Origin: Chryseobacterium populi
Lineage (GTDB): Bacteria; Bacteroidota; Bacteroidia; Flavobacteriales; Weeksellaceae
DNA: 61,715 nucleotides
Assembly: GCF_000282115.1 (NCBI RefSeq)
Contig: NZ_AKJY01000065.1
Location: 1 to 61,715 of the forward strand
Reading direction: 5' to 3'
Shown piece by piece: positions 27,968 through 36,389 of this stretch (position 1 is its first letter; the number at the start of each line of letters is the position of its first letter). The position numbers and the translations under genes were made by a program. The notes under the pieces are model-generated. The model was not told where the DNA came from, searched no databases, and was given only the letters and a program-made list of their open reading frames with translations.

Positions 27968-29665
27968 TTAAGCTAATTTTATCAAAAGATTTTCATCAAT
28001 TTTCTCTACTTTCACCAGATTATTCTTTGTCAAAGTCTTGGAAGCTTTATCCCATTTTTTACCGGATAACTGGCTTCTTTCTTTTACTTCAGCTAAAGAC
28101 ATGGCTTCTTCCTGAGAGTTTAGGATTTCAAGAATCACTTTTTCATCCTCACCCAATTCAATCTGAGGAGCGGTTTTTTCCGGTCTCATCTGAGGGAAGA
28201 ACAATACTTCCTGAATAGACTCATTATTCGTTAAAAACATGATCAGTCTATCCATTCCGATTCCTAATCCTGATGTTGGTGGCATACCATACTCAAGGGC
28301 TCTAAGGAAATCCTGGTCGATAAACATCGCTTCATCATCCCCTTTTTCAGAAAGCTTCATCTGTTCTTCAAAACGTTCTCTCTGATCGATCGGATCATTA
28401 AGCTCTGAATAAGCATTGGCAATTTCTTTTCCACATACCATTAATTCAAAACGTTCTGTTAAACCTTCTTTGCTTCTGTGTTTCTTTGTAAGCGGAGACA
28501 TTTCAATAGGATAATCTGTGATGAACGTCGGCTGAATGAAGTTTCCTTCACATTTTTCACCGAAAATCTCATCAATTAATTTTCCTTTACCCATGGTTTC
28601 ATTCACATCAATTCCGATAGATTTAGCAAAATCAAACAATTCCTGTTCTGTTTTTCCTGTAATATCGAAACCTGTAAATCTCTGGATCGCTTCCGTCATA
28701 GATACTCTCGGATAAGGCGCTTTCCAGTTTATTTTATGTTCCCCGAAAGTAGATTCTGCATTTCCGTTTACCTGAGTGGCACAGAACTCCAGAAGTTTCT
28801 CGGTGAAATCCATCATCCAGTTGTAGTCTTTATAAGCTACATAGATTTCCATTGCTGTAAATTCGGGGTTGTGTGTTCTGTCCATCCCTTCATTTCTAAA
28901 GTTTTTAGAAAATTCATACACCCCGTCAAAACCACCTACGATCAGTCTTTTCAGATATAATTCGTTGGCAATTCTTAAATATAATGGAATATCCAAAGCA
29001 TTATGATGTGTAATAAACGGCCTTGCAGCGGCCCCTCCCGGAATCGACTGAAGAATCGGGGTTTCCACCTCAAAATATCCTGCATCATTAAAGAAAGTTC
29101 TCATAGCATTGAACAGTTTTGTTCTTTTCACAAAAATTTCTTTAATATGTGGGTTCACCGTTAAATCTACATAACGTTGTCTGTATCTTAATTCAGGATC
29201 GGTAAAACCGTCATGCACCACTCCGGCATCATCGGTTTTGGCCTGTGGAAGCGGACGGAGAGCTTTCGTTAAAAGGGTGAAGTTCTTCACCAAAACGGTT
29301 TTTTCTCCTACCTGTGTAGTAAACAATTCTCCTTCAATACCGATGATATCACCGATATCCAAAAGATGTTTGTATACCTCGTTATATAAGGTTTTATCTT
29401 CTCCTGTACAGATTTCATCTCTGTTGAAATAGACCTGAATTTTACCTGTAGAATCCTGCAATTCAGCAAAAGAAGCCTTCCCTTGAATTCTTCGGGACAT
29501 TAATCTGCCAGCAATCTTCACCTGTTTACTCTCAGAAAAATCCTTTTTTATAGATTCTGTCGTATCTGTAATTTTGTATTCATCTGCAGGGAACGCATTG
29601 ATCCCCATTTCAACAAGCTTATTCAGCTTTTCTCTTCTAATGATTTCTTGTTCTGATAATTGCAT
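27968..29665 (-). CDS. lysS: Lysyl-tRNA synthetase (class II)
   Basis: 565 aa. Seen: N-terminal OB anticodon domain (VKIAGRLMSRRIQGKASFAELQD), class II motif 2 (KNFRNEGMDRTHNPEFTAMEIY), and motif 3 (PPTSGLGIGMDRLIMFLTN). A C-terminal extension of about 60 residues after RPEK looks like a small winged-helix domain, a feature of Bacteroidota LysRS. It has its own promoter. Confidence 0.97.
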   Translation of the reverse strand: MQLSEQEIIRREKLNKLVEMGINAFPADEYKITDTTESIKKDFSESKQVKIAGRLMSRRIQGKASFAELQDSTGKIQVYFNRDEICTGEDKTLYNEVYKHLLDIGDIIGIEGELFTTQVGEKTVLVKNFTLLTKALRPLPQAKTDDAGVVHDGFTDPELRYRQRYVDLTVNPHIKEIFVKRTKLFNAMRTFFNDAGYFEVETPILQSIPGGAAARPFITHHNALDIPLYLRIANELYLKRLIVGGFDGVYEFSKNFRNEGMDRTHNPEFTAMEIYVAYKDYNWMMDFTEKLLEFCATQVNGNAESTFGEHKINWKAPYPRVSMTEAIQRFTGFDITGKTEQELFDFAKSIGIDVNETMGKGKLIDEIFGEKCEGNFIQPTFITDYPIEMSPLTKKHRSKEGLTERFELMVCGKEIANAYSELNDPIDQRERFEEQMKLSEKGDDEAMFIDQDFLRALEYGMPPTSGLGIGMDRLIMFLTNNESIQEVLFFPQMRPEKTAPQIELGEDEKVILEILNSQEEAMSLAEVKERSQLSGKKWDKASKTLTKNNLVKVEKIDENLLIKLA

Positions 29666-29687
29666 TTCTTATTTTTCTAAAAGCGTA

Positions 29688-29695
29688 CAAATTTA
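29688..29695 (-). promoter_or_regulatory. -7 promoter box of lysS
   Basis: TAAATTTG on the minus strand, 22 bases before ATG 29665. Confidence 0.5.
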
Positions 29696-29766
29696 GGCAT
29701 TTTTGAATTGATCGTCAATGGCTTTTGGCATAAATTTCTTAAATGGAGACAGCAGGCTGTGAATTA

Positions 29767-29960
29767 TCAATAGTGAATCTGCTTCGCAGTGAAATTCTTA
29801 GTATAGATTATTACTGATTGTCAACAATTTAAATGATCAAATATCCATTGTAAATCTATTGGACAGTGAATTTCTTAACGAATAATAAATCTGCTTTACA
29901 CCAGATTTCTAAATGTCCCACTCATTCACCATTCACTTGCGCAGCAGATTCACTATTGAC
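29767..29960. repeat. Intergenic inverted-repeat (MITE-like) element, about 190 bp
   Basis: The left arm at 29767-29793 (TCAATAGTGAATCTGCTTCG and onward to GTGAA) is repeated inverted at 29932-29960 with one substitution and one extra base. The interior holds further shorter copies of the same words (ACAGTGAATTTCTTA, AATCTGCTTTACA). No ORF is visible. It fills most of the 298-bp gap between lysS and rlmF and looks like a small non-coding repeat rather than a gene. Confidence 0.65.
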
Positions 29961-29963
29961 ATT

Positions 29964-30884
29964 TTAAAACCATTCTTTCCTATCCTTCTGAGGAATAAAT
30001 GTCCAGGCTAAAATTCGACTGATTTTCTGCCCCTGAGCCATATCAATCGTTTTGAATTCTGCTACGTTAACTTTCTTCAGCAACGTGGTTAATTTATACA
30101 GATTATCTTTTTTAGAAACCAGGCATGTAAACCAAAGGACCTGTGATGAATATAGAGCGCTTTCTTCAATCATTTTTGTGATAAAAGCCAGCTCACCGCC
30201 CTCGCACCATAATTCAGAGTGCTGCCCGCCAAAATTAAGCAGGGGTTTCCGGGACTTTGATTTGCTTATGTTTTTTGTTTTCCTCATATTTCCTTTGATG
30301 GCAGATTCTTCAGAATCATGAAAAGGAGGATTGCATAACGAAAACATAAACCGGTCTTCAATATCTATTATATTTTTGAAGATATGATCAGAATCAGGCT
30401 GTTGTTTTAGCCGGATACACAAATCCGGATTATGATCTAAAATCTGTCGGGCATTCTCCAGAGAATCCTGGTTAATGTCTGTTCCCAGCATTGTCCATCC
30501 GTAAGATTGATGAGCAATTAAAGGATACACAAGATTGGCTCCTGTTCCAATATCCAAACCGGTTACAGATGTCCCTGTCGGGATCTCACCTTGTTGTCCA
30601 GCAAGTAAATCTGCAATATAATGGATATAATCTGCCCGTCCGGGAATAGGTGGACAAAGATTAGCTTCAGGAATATCCCAGTTCTGAATATTATAAAAGT
30701 GTTGTAATAAAGCTTTGTTAAGCAACTTAACAGCTTTAGGAATACTGAAATTAATGGTCAAAGTCTGATAAGCATTAACAAAGACATACTGCTTCAGTTC
30801 CGGCACACAAGAAATAAGCTGATCAAAATCATAAGGATTGCGATGCAGATTTCTAGTGTGCAGACTGGATTTTTCAGCAGGCAT
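29964..30884 (-). CDS. rlmF: 23S rRNA (adenine(1618)-N(6))-methyltransferase
   Basis: SAM-dependent methyltransferase, 306 aa. Seen: the RlmF start region LHTRNLHRNPYDFDQLI, WDIPEANLCPPIPGRADYIHYIADLL, the SAM site GLDIGTGANLVYPLI, and the catalytic CNPPFHDS. Its stop directly follows the inverted-repeat element and it is four bases downstream of the cytochrome gene. Confidence 0.93.
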   Translation of the reverse strand: MPAEKSSLHTRNLHRNPYDFDQLISCVPELKQYVFVNAYQTLTINFSIPKAVKLLNKALLQHFYNIQNWDIPEANLCPPIPGRADYIHYIADLLAGQQGEIPTGTSVTGLDIGTGANLVYPLIAHQSYGWTMLGTDINQDSLENARQILDHNPDLCIRLKQQPDSDHIFKNIIDIEDRFMFSLCNPPFHDSEESAIKGNMRKTKNISKSKSRKPLLNFGGQHSELWCEGGELAFITKMIEESALYSSQVLWFTCLVSKKDNLYKLTTLLKKVNVAEFKTIDMAQGQKISRILAWTFIPQKDRKEWF

Positions 30885-30887
30885 ATA

Positions 30888-31262
30888 TTATTTTTTCTGA
30901 CTTAAAATATATTCTACCATTTTTTTGGCATCTTCTTTTGATACCTGAGGATGGGCCGACATGGGTACGCCACCCCAAACACCGCTTCCGCCTTCTATAA
31001 TCTTTGAAGCAAGCATTTCAACATCCTTATCAGAATATTTAGCTGCAATCTCCTGATACGAAGGTCCTATCATTCTTTCATTCACACTGTGACACGCTGT
31101 ACAATCCAGGGTTTCAATAATCTGTTGTCCTGAAAGATTGTTTTTTGCAGGTTCTGAAACAACAGCTGTTTCAGAAGATGTAGTATCTGTTTGTGGAATT
31201 TCTTTTTTGGAACAGGAAAAGATCAGAAGACCTATACTTCCTGTCAAAAACAGTTTTTTCAT
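30888..31262 (-). CDS. c-type cytochrome lipoprotein (124 aa)
   Basis: Lipoprotein signal (GLLIFSCSKK) and a single class I cytochrome domain with heme motif CTACH in IETLDCTACHSVNERMIGPSY and an axial Met candidate in GVPMSAHP. Membrane-anchored electron carrier in the periplasm. Its ATG overlaps by one base the stop of the upstream small lipoprotein gene. Confidence 0.9.
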   Translation of the reverse strand: MKKLFLTGSIGLLIFSCSKKEIPQTDTTSSETAVVSEPAKNNLSGQQIIETLDCTACHSVNERMIGPSYQEIAAKYSDKDVEMLASKIIEGGSGVWGGVPMSAHPQVSKEDAKKMVEYILSQKK

Positions 31263-31477
31263 TATTTTTTCGCTGTAGAATCTGTTTTAGAAGCTTCAGG
31301 AGCAGCAGTTGCAGGGGTCGCAGCCGGAGCAGCAGGTTTAGCAGTAGAATCTACAACTGTAGGAGTTTCAGGCTCATCCAGCATTGTGTTGCTGTCCTGT
31401 AATGAATGATCCGGTTTTTTAGAGCAGTTTACTACGAATAAACCTCCGATAAATGCAATTGCTAATACTTTTTTCAT
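31262..31477 (-). CDS. Small Ala/Thr-rich lipoprotein (71 aa)
   Basis: Signal peptide with lipobox (FIGGLFVVNCSKK), then a low-complexity acidic and Ala/Pro/Thr-rich tail ending KTDSTAKK. No family recognised. Coupled to the cytochrome gene by a TAATG overlap. Confidence 0.7.
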   Translation of the reverse strand: MKKVLAIAFIGGLFVVNCSKKPDHSLQDSNTMLDEPETPTVVDSTAKPAAPAATPATAAPEASKTDSTAKK

Positions 31478-31494
31478 TTTTTCTAATTTGGAAA

Positions 31495-31502
31495 CAAAAA
31501 TA
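31495..31502 (-). promoter_or_regulatory. -7 promoter box of the small lipoprotein-cytochrome-rlmF operon
   Basis: TATTTTTG on the minus strand, 17 bases before ATG 31477. Confidence 0.5.
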
Positions 31503-31622
31503 TAAAAAATAAACTTTTAAACTTATGACAAATGTTTTCTTTAGGAAATATTTTTTGACATCAGGATTTTAAATGATCAATAAAAAATAATTCAAATATT
31601 AGAGAATTTTAAATTGAGTTGC

Positions 31623-31630
31623 TATTTTTG
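31623..31630 (+). promoter_or_regulatory. -7 promoter box of the cupin gene
   Basis: TATTTTTG, 47 bases before ATG 31678. Confidence 0.45.
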
Positions 31631-31677
31631 TATATTGGATAATCCGAACCAAAAATCAACTTATTAATTAAAAATGT

Positions 31678-32130
31678 ATGACTAAAAAAAGTTTATTGAG
31701 TACAGCTTTCTTTACTGTACTTTCTTCCCTCTTTCTCTCTTGTGATAATTCATCAAGCGAGCCACAATCAGAATATTCTGATAAGATTGAATCGATAACG
31801 CTTTTAAAAACCACTAAATCGTGGGACGGAACTGCCTATCCTGCTTATCCTGCAACGCAGCCGGAGATCTCGGTTCTTAAAATTGCCGTACCTCCCAATT
31901 CGTCACTGAGCTGGCATAAACATCCGGTTATTAATGCAGCTTATGTAGAAAAAGGTGAAATTCAGATTGAGAGAAAAGAAGACGGAAAGACACAGTGGGT
32001 AAAAAAAGGTCAGGTACTTCCTGAAGTGGTTAATACCGCCCACAGAGGTAAAACCGGAGAGCAGGGAGCCACGTTGATTGTTTTCTACAGCGGAACTCCC
32101 GATATTCCTTTGTCTGAACCGGTACAATAA
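31678..32130 (+). CDS. Cupin-domain lipoprotein (150 aa)
   Basis: Lipoprotein signal (LSSLFLSCDNSSS) followed by one cupin fold with PNSSLSWHKHPVINAAYVEKGEIQIE and a second strand group ending TLIVFYSGTP. The HxH in WHKHP and the Glu of EKGE are probable metal ligands. Substrate unknown. It stands alone between a divergent operon and an inverted-repeat element. Confidence 0.85.
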   Translation: MTKKSLLSTAFFTVLSSLFLSCDNSSSEPQSEYSDKIESITLLKTTKSWDGTAYPAYPATQPEISVLKIAVPPNSSLSWHKHPVINAAYVEKGEIQIERKEDGKTQWVKKGQVLPEVVNTAHRGKTGEQGATLIVFYSGTPDIPLSEPVQ

Positions 32131-32138
32131 ATGATTTC

Positions 32139-32283
32139 AACGCTAAGATCGCAAGACTTTAATGATAGTTTTTTTATTCGCAAAGCTACTCCGTTAGCTA
32201 AAGACAATGTATCTTGTTGAGTGAAATGTCTTTGTGATAAATTCTACAGTTATAAAAATAACATCTTTGTGATCTTAGCGTTT
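32139..32283. repeat. Intergenic inverted-repeat element, about 145 bp
   Basis: AACGCTAAGATCGCAAGA at 32139-32156 is repeated inverted at 32264-32283 (TCTTTGTGATCTTAGCGTTT) with two differences. The interior contains a related word (TTCGCAAAGC). No ORF. The CGCAAAG-type wording is common in flavobacterial intergenic repeats, as I recall. Confidence 0.6.
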
Positions 32284-32302
32284 AAATAATTATATTTAAT
32301 GC

Positions 32303-32947
32303 ATGGTTTTAATTTCAAAAATTTTGTTTTTCACCAGCCATCATGGATTTTATACTGTGGTTATTCTTATTTTATTTTTCGGACTGCTTTCATGGACAAC
32401 TAAAAAGGCATTATTTTTAATCCCGATCCTGCCTCTTGCTATTCTCAACGGGTTTGCAGGCCAGTTCTTAAATGCATGGTTTCTCAACCGATACGGTGTC
32501 GAAAGCACGGCAATTATCACCTCCGATGTTGAAACCAACTCTACTTTAAATAACATGTACATCCATGATTACGAAGCTATTGTAAAAAAGCAGGATGGAA
32601 AATATATTGATACTTTTTTTTCAACAACCTCAGCAGCCATTTATCCGATAGAAAATGCAATCCGGATTCCGCAGATGGATCAGCCGTTTCCCGTAAAATA
32701 TATTCCCGGATATGAAAAGAATATTGTCATTCTCTATCATCAGTCTGAAGAAGGTAAAATGATGCAGCAATACGAAATGCAGGTACCTGTAAATACAGCT
32801 AAAATTAAATATGAAGCAGACAGAACCAATAAAAAATTTGTAGAAGAATACATCTCTGCATTAGAAGATTATGTAAAAATATACGATGATAAAAATTATA
32901 AAATGAAAATCGAAGAATTAAAGAAAGAATTAAAGGAACTGAAATAA
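32303..32947 (+). CDS. Hypothetical membrane protein (214 aa)
   Basis: Two N-terminal hydrophobic segments (FYTVVILILFFGLLSW, ALFLIPILPLAILNGFAG) followed by a soluble part with beta structure (ESTAIITSDVETNSTLNNM) and a charged C-terminal helix rich in Lys and Glu. No known family recognised. Lies upstream of the tryptophan promoter and is not part of that operon. Confidence 0.7.
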   Translation: MVLISKILFFTSHHGFYTVVILILFFGLLSWTTKKALFLIPILPLAILNGFAGQFLNAWFLNRYGVESTAIITSDVETNSTLNNMYIHDYEAIVKKQDGKYIDTFFSTTSAAIYPIENAIRIPQMDQPFPVKYIPGYEKNIVILYHQSEEGKMMQQYEMQVPVNTAKIKYEADRTNKKFVEEYISALEDYVKIYDDKNYKMKIEELKKELKELK

Positions 32948-32983
32948 CTGTTTTTCAGATAAGTTTTTTTAATTTTTATTTTT

Positions 32984-33017
32984 TTTGTTTTTTGTATCGA
33001 AAAATTATTTACATTTG
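32984..33017 (+). promoter_or_regulatory. Promoter of the trp operon
   Basis: A TTTG at 32984-32987 and TACATTTG at 33010-33017 match the Bacteroidota -33/-7 elements with 22 bases between them. Transcription should begin at or just before the leader-peptide ATG at 33022. Confidence 0.6.
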
Positions 33018-33021
33018 TCCC

Positions 33022-33099
33022 ATGCTTAATAACAGTAACAATATTTGGTGGTGGCTTTCAAACTCTTCGTCGGGTCTGAAGGTATTATCATGTTGTTAA
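33022..33099 (+). CDS. trpL: trp operon leader peptide with three consecutive Trp codons
   Basis: A 25-codon ORF, ATG 33022 to TAA 33097-33099, whose peptide reads MLNNSNNIWWWLSNSSSGLK and onward to SCC. Three TGG codons in a row at 33046-33054 sit upstream of a terminator hairpin and trpE, the classic design of tryptophan attenuation, where a ribosome stalled for charged tRNA-Trp favours read-through. The ATG is four bases after the -7 box, so the message may have almost no leader. Confidence 0.8.
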   Translation: MLNNSNNIWWWLSNSSSGLKVLSCC

Positions 33100-33165
33100 C
33101 GTACACAGAAATAATATAGAAACTATATAATAGGCTTTGACGAATTTCGTTGAAGTCTTTTTTTT
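33066..33165 (+). promoter_or_regulatory. trp attenuator: antiterminator/terminator pair
   Basis: Terminator: GGCTTTGACG (33133-33142) pairs with CGTTGAAGTC (33148-33157, partly by G-T) and is followed by a run of eight T. Antiterminator: TTCGTCGGG (33066-33074), just after the Trp codons, can pair with TTTGACGAA (33136-33144), which removes the left arm of the terminator. The two structures are mutually exclusive. Confidence 0.72.
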
Positions 33166-33199
33166 ATCCTTATCGCTCAAACTGAAAAATAAATTGCAA

Positions 33200-34621
33200 A
33201 TGTTTAACAAAAAAATACAAATAAAAACCGTTTCGAAAAAAACACTGGGTGACCTGCAAACTCCCATGACAATTTACCTGCAGATCAGGGACAAATTCAG
33301 GGACACCATTCTTCTTGAAAGCTCAGATTCTAAAAATATTGACAATAATTTTTCTTTTATTGCCATTAATGCCATTGCAGGGATTGAAATTAAAAACCTT
33401 AAAGAGTTTGAAATTAAATTTCCCGGACAAGAGCCAATCAAACAATTCATCACTGATCATACAATTCCGGATGTTCTGGAAGAATTTTCAGGTGTTTTTG
33501 AGTGTGAAAAAACCAATGATCCGATAGAAGAAACAGCACAGAGCCTTTTCGGTTATACCAGTTTTGAAGCCGTACAATTTTTTGAAAATATCAGTTTTAA
33601 AGCACAGAGCCCGGAGGTTGAAATCCCGATCCTCAGATACAGATTGTACCAGTATGTAATTGCCATCAATCATTATAACGATGAAATGCACATCATTGAA
33701 AACCAGATTGATGGCGTAAAATCTGAGCTTCATTCATTAGAAAATTTACTGAAAAATAAAAATTCTGTGATCTACCCTTTTGAGAAATCCGGTCAGGAAA
33801 CCTCAAATATTACTGATGAAGAATATTTAGATCTTGTAAAAACCGCTCAGAAGCACTGTATGCGAGGTGATGTTTTCCAACTGGTGCTGAGCAGAAGGTT
33901 TCAACAGAAATTTCAGGGTGATGAATTCAATGTATACCGTGCTTTAAGAAATATCAATCCTTCTCCCTATTTATTCTTTTTTGACTATGGAAATTATAAG
34001 CTGTTCGGTTCCAGCCCTGAAAGCCAGCTAATTATAAAAGACAACAAAGCGATTATCCACCCTATTGCCGGAACATTTAAAAGAACAGGGCATTTTGAAA
34101 CTGATTTACAATCTATTGAAGAATTAAAAAATGATCCTAAAGAAAATGCAGAACACACCATGCTTGTAGATCTGGCAAGAAATGATCTTGGAAAGCTCGG
34201 AAAAAATGTAACCGTGACCAAACTGAAAGAAATTCAGCTTTTTTCCCATGTCATTCATATGGTAAGTGAAGTGACTGCAGAATTGCCGGAAAATACCAAA
34301 CCTTTTGAAATGGTTGCCTCCACTTTTCCCCAGGGAACTTTAAGCGGAGCACCCAAACATAAGGCATTGCAGCTAATTAATCAGTATGAAAAAGATTCAC
34401 GCGGCTATTATGGTGGCTGCATCGGTATCATCGGTTTAAACGGAAGCTGTAACCAGGCCATTATGATCAGAACCTTTTTAAGCAAAAACAATACGCTGTA
34501 TTACCAGGCCGGCGCAGGATTGGTTGCAAAATCAACCCCGGAAAATGAATTACAGGAAGTCAACAATAAATTAAATGCATTGAAAAAAGCTGTAGAAAAG
34601 GCAACTAAAATTGGCTATTAG
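33200..34621 (+). CDS. trpE: Anthranilate synthase component I
   Basis: 473 aa from ATG 33200. Converts chorismate and ammonia or glutamine nitrogen to anthranilate together with TrpG. Seen: the tryptophan feedback motif LLESSD near the N-terminus, then ENAEHTMLVDLARNDLGK, SHVIHMVSEV, and FPQGTLSGAPKHKALQLI in the chorismate-binding domain. An in-frame ATG-like reading from 33137 would run through the attenuator hairpin and was rejected. Confidence 0.96.
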   Translation: MFNKKIQIKTVSKKTLGDLQTPMTIYLQIRDKFRDTILLESSDSKNIDNNFSFIAINAIAGIEIKNLKEFEIKFPGQEPIKQFITDHTIPDVLEEFSGVFECEKTNDPIEETAQSLFGYTSFEAVQFFENISFKAQSPEVEIPILRYRLYQYVIAINHYNDEMHIIENQIDGVKSELHSLENLLKNKNSVIYPFEKSGQETSNITDEEYLDLVKTAQKHCMRGDVFQLVLSRRFQQKFQGDEFNVYRALRNINPSPYLFFFDYGNYKLFGSSPESQLIIKDNKAIIHPIAGTFKRTGHFETDLQSIEELKNDPKENAEHTMLVDLARNDLGKLGKNVTVTKLKEIQLFSHVIHMVSEVTAELPENTKPFEMVASTFPQGTLSGAPKHKALQLINQYEKDSRGYYGGCIGIIGLNGSCNQAIMIRTFLSKNNTLYYQAGAGLVAKSTPENELQEVNNKLNALKKAVEKATKIGY

Positions 34622-34665
34622 TCAACATACTGTTTTTTAGCAAAATAACAATAGAAAATAAAAAA

Positions 34666-35280
34666 ATGAACAATAATAAAGTATCTGGTACTCAAAGCTC
34701 AAAATCTCAGACTAAAGTTTTAGTTTTTGATAATTACGACAGCTTCACCTATAACCTGGTTCAGATTATCGAAAGAATCCTGAACGAAAAAGTGGATGTT
34801 GTAAGAAATGATAAAATCACTCTGGAAAAAATCAATATTTATGATAAAATAATTCTTTCTCCGGGACCCGGAATTCCTGAAGAGGCCGGGATTTTATTAG
34901 ACCTGATCAAAGAATATGCTCCAACAAAAAGCATTCTTGGGGTTTGTCTTGGGCAACAGGCCATTGCAGAAGCTTTTGGAGGAAGTTTAATTAATCTTTC
35001 CGAAATTTTCCATGGGGTGGCTACCTCTGCTGAAATTATAAAAAGCAATACCAGACTTTTCAAAAACTTATCCTCAGCTCTTGAAGTTGGAAGATACCAC
35101 AGTTGGGCTGTAAATCCGGATAATTTCCCGGAGGAACTGGAAATCACCGCTGTTGATAAAGACGGAATGATCATGGCACTGCAGCATAAAACCTATGATG
35201 TGCACGGGGTACAGTTCCATCCTGAAAGTATTCTGACTCCGGAAGGGGAAACAATCATTAAAAACTTCCTTTTCAATTGA
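34666..35280 (+). CDS. trpG: Anthranilate synthase component II (glutamine amidotransferase)
   Basis: 204-aa class I amidotransferase giving ammonia to TrpE. Catalytic Cys in ILGVCLGQQAIAEAFGG, His and Glu in GVQFHPESILT; FDNYDSFTYNLVQ is the family start. About 16 residues (MNNNKVSGTQSSKSQT) precede that start and look like a disordered extension. 44 bases after trpE. Confidence 0.96.
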   Translation: MNNNKVSGTQSSKSQTKVLVFDNYDSFTYNLVQIIERILNEKVDVVRNDKITLEKINIYDKIILSPGPGIPEEAGILLDLIKEYAPTKSILGVCLGQQAIAEAFGGSLINLSEIFHGVATSAEIIKSNTRLFKNLSSALEVGRYHSWAVNPDNFPEELEITAVDKDGMIMALQHKTYDVHGVQFHPESILTPEGETIIKNFLFN

Positions 35281-35318
35281 AAATTATAGAAATTCCCTCC
35301 ACTGTAAAACGACCACAA

Positions 35319-36305
35319 ATGAAAGAAATATTACAATACCTTTTTAATCATTATACTTTATCTAAATCTGAGGCTAAGGCGATTATGATTGAAATTGCAC
35401 AGAATAAATTCAACACGACTGAAGTCACCGCATTCATCAGTATTTTCCTGATGCGCAATATTACCCTTAATGAGCTTGAAGGTTTCAGAGAAGCTCTTTT
35501 ACAGATGGCCGTTCCTGTAAGTTTATCCACAGATAATACAATGGATATTGTAGGAACCGGAGGCGATGGTAAGAACACAATCAATATTTCAACACTGGCA
35601 AGCTTCGTTGTTGCCGGAGCCGGGCAAAAGGTAACCAAACATGGAAATTACGGAGCATCTGCGATTACAGGATCTTCTAATGTTATGGAAGAACTCGGTT
35701 ATCGTTTCAAAAATAATTCAGACCAACTGAATGAAGAGCTGGAAAGGGCTAATATCTGCTTTTTACACGCCCCCTATTTTCATCCGGCTCTTCAGTCGGT
35801 GGGAGCACTACGAAAAGCTTTAGGGCTAAGGACTTTTTTTAATTTACTGGGACCATTGGTCAATCCGGCAAAACCCCGTTTTTCAATGATCGGAGTTTAT
35901 AACCTTGAGATTGCAAGGATCTATCAGTACCTTCTGCAAAAAGATCAGAGGGAGTTTATACTTGTTCATAGTTTAGATGGTTATGATGAAATCAGCCTGA
36001 CCCATGAAACTAAAATTATGACTAAAAAAGGAGAAGAAATTTATTCGGCGGAAACTTTAGGCTTTGATGTGATAAGCCCGGAAAGTATACAGTCCGGCAA
36101 TACAGCACAGGAATCTGCAAAAATCTTCAGAAATATTCTGGAAGGCAAAGGTACAGAACAGCAAAATTCGGTGGTCCTGGCTAACGCTTCCGTAGCATTG
36201 TACCACACTGGCCAATTCGGGAGCTACGATGACTGTCTGTTATCAGCTCAGGAAAGTCTGCACAGCGGAAAGGCACTGAAAAGCCTGGAATTGCTGCTAA
36301 AATAA
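35319..36305 (+). CDS. trpD: Anthranilate phosphoribosyltransferase
   Basis: 328 aa from ATG 35319 (MKEILQYLFNHYTLSK), the family start. Transfers phosphoribosyl from PRPP to anthranilate. Seen: VGTGGDGKNTINIST (PRPP site), KHGNYGASAITGSSNVMEELGY, and LLGPLVNPAKPRFSMIGVY. A TTG at 35277 that overlaps the trpG stop could extend it by 14 residues, but these do not resemble the family. Confidence 0.95.
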   Translation: MKEILQYLFNHYTLSKSEAKAIMIEIAQNKFNTTEVTAFISIFLMRNITLNELEGFREALLQMAVPVSLSTDNTMDIVGTGGDGKNTINISTLASFVVAGAGQKVTKHGNYGASAITGSSNVMEELGYRFKNNSDQLNEELERANICFLHAPYFHPALQSVGALRKALGLRTFFNLLGPLVNPAKPRFSMIGVYNLEIARIYQYLLQKDQREFILVHSLDGYDEISLTHETKIMTKKGEEIYSAETLGFDVISPESIQSGNTAQESAKIFRNILEGKGTEQQNSVVLANASVALYHTGQFGSYDDCLLSAQESLHSGKALKSLELLLK

Positions 36306-36341
36306 GTTGATGATTGAGAATTAAAAGTTCATTTATTTCAG

Positions 36342-36377
36342 ATTGTTAAATTGTTACACTGTTATATTGTTACATTG
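36342..36377. repeat. Short imperfect tandem repeat before trpC
   Basis: The word TTGTTA with AAT, CAC or CAT following recurs about four times in 36 bases (ATTGTTAAATTGTTACACTG and onward). Non-coding, next to the trpC start. Confidence 0.5.
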
Positions 36378-36389
36378 ATAAATAAGCAT

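Noticed and set aside
33137..33199. N-terminal extension of TrpE
   Set aside because: It would be translated from the attenuator terminator hairpin; the family start is ATG 33200.
36342..36377. Possible CRISPR-like array
   Set aside because: Only nine-base imperfect repeats without spacers; not CRISPR.
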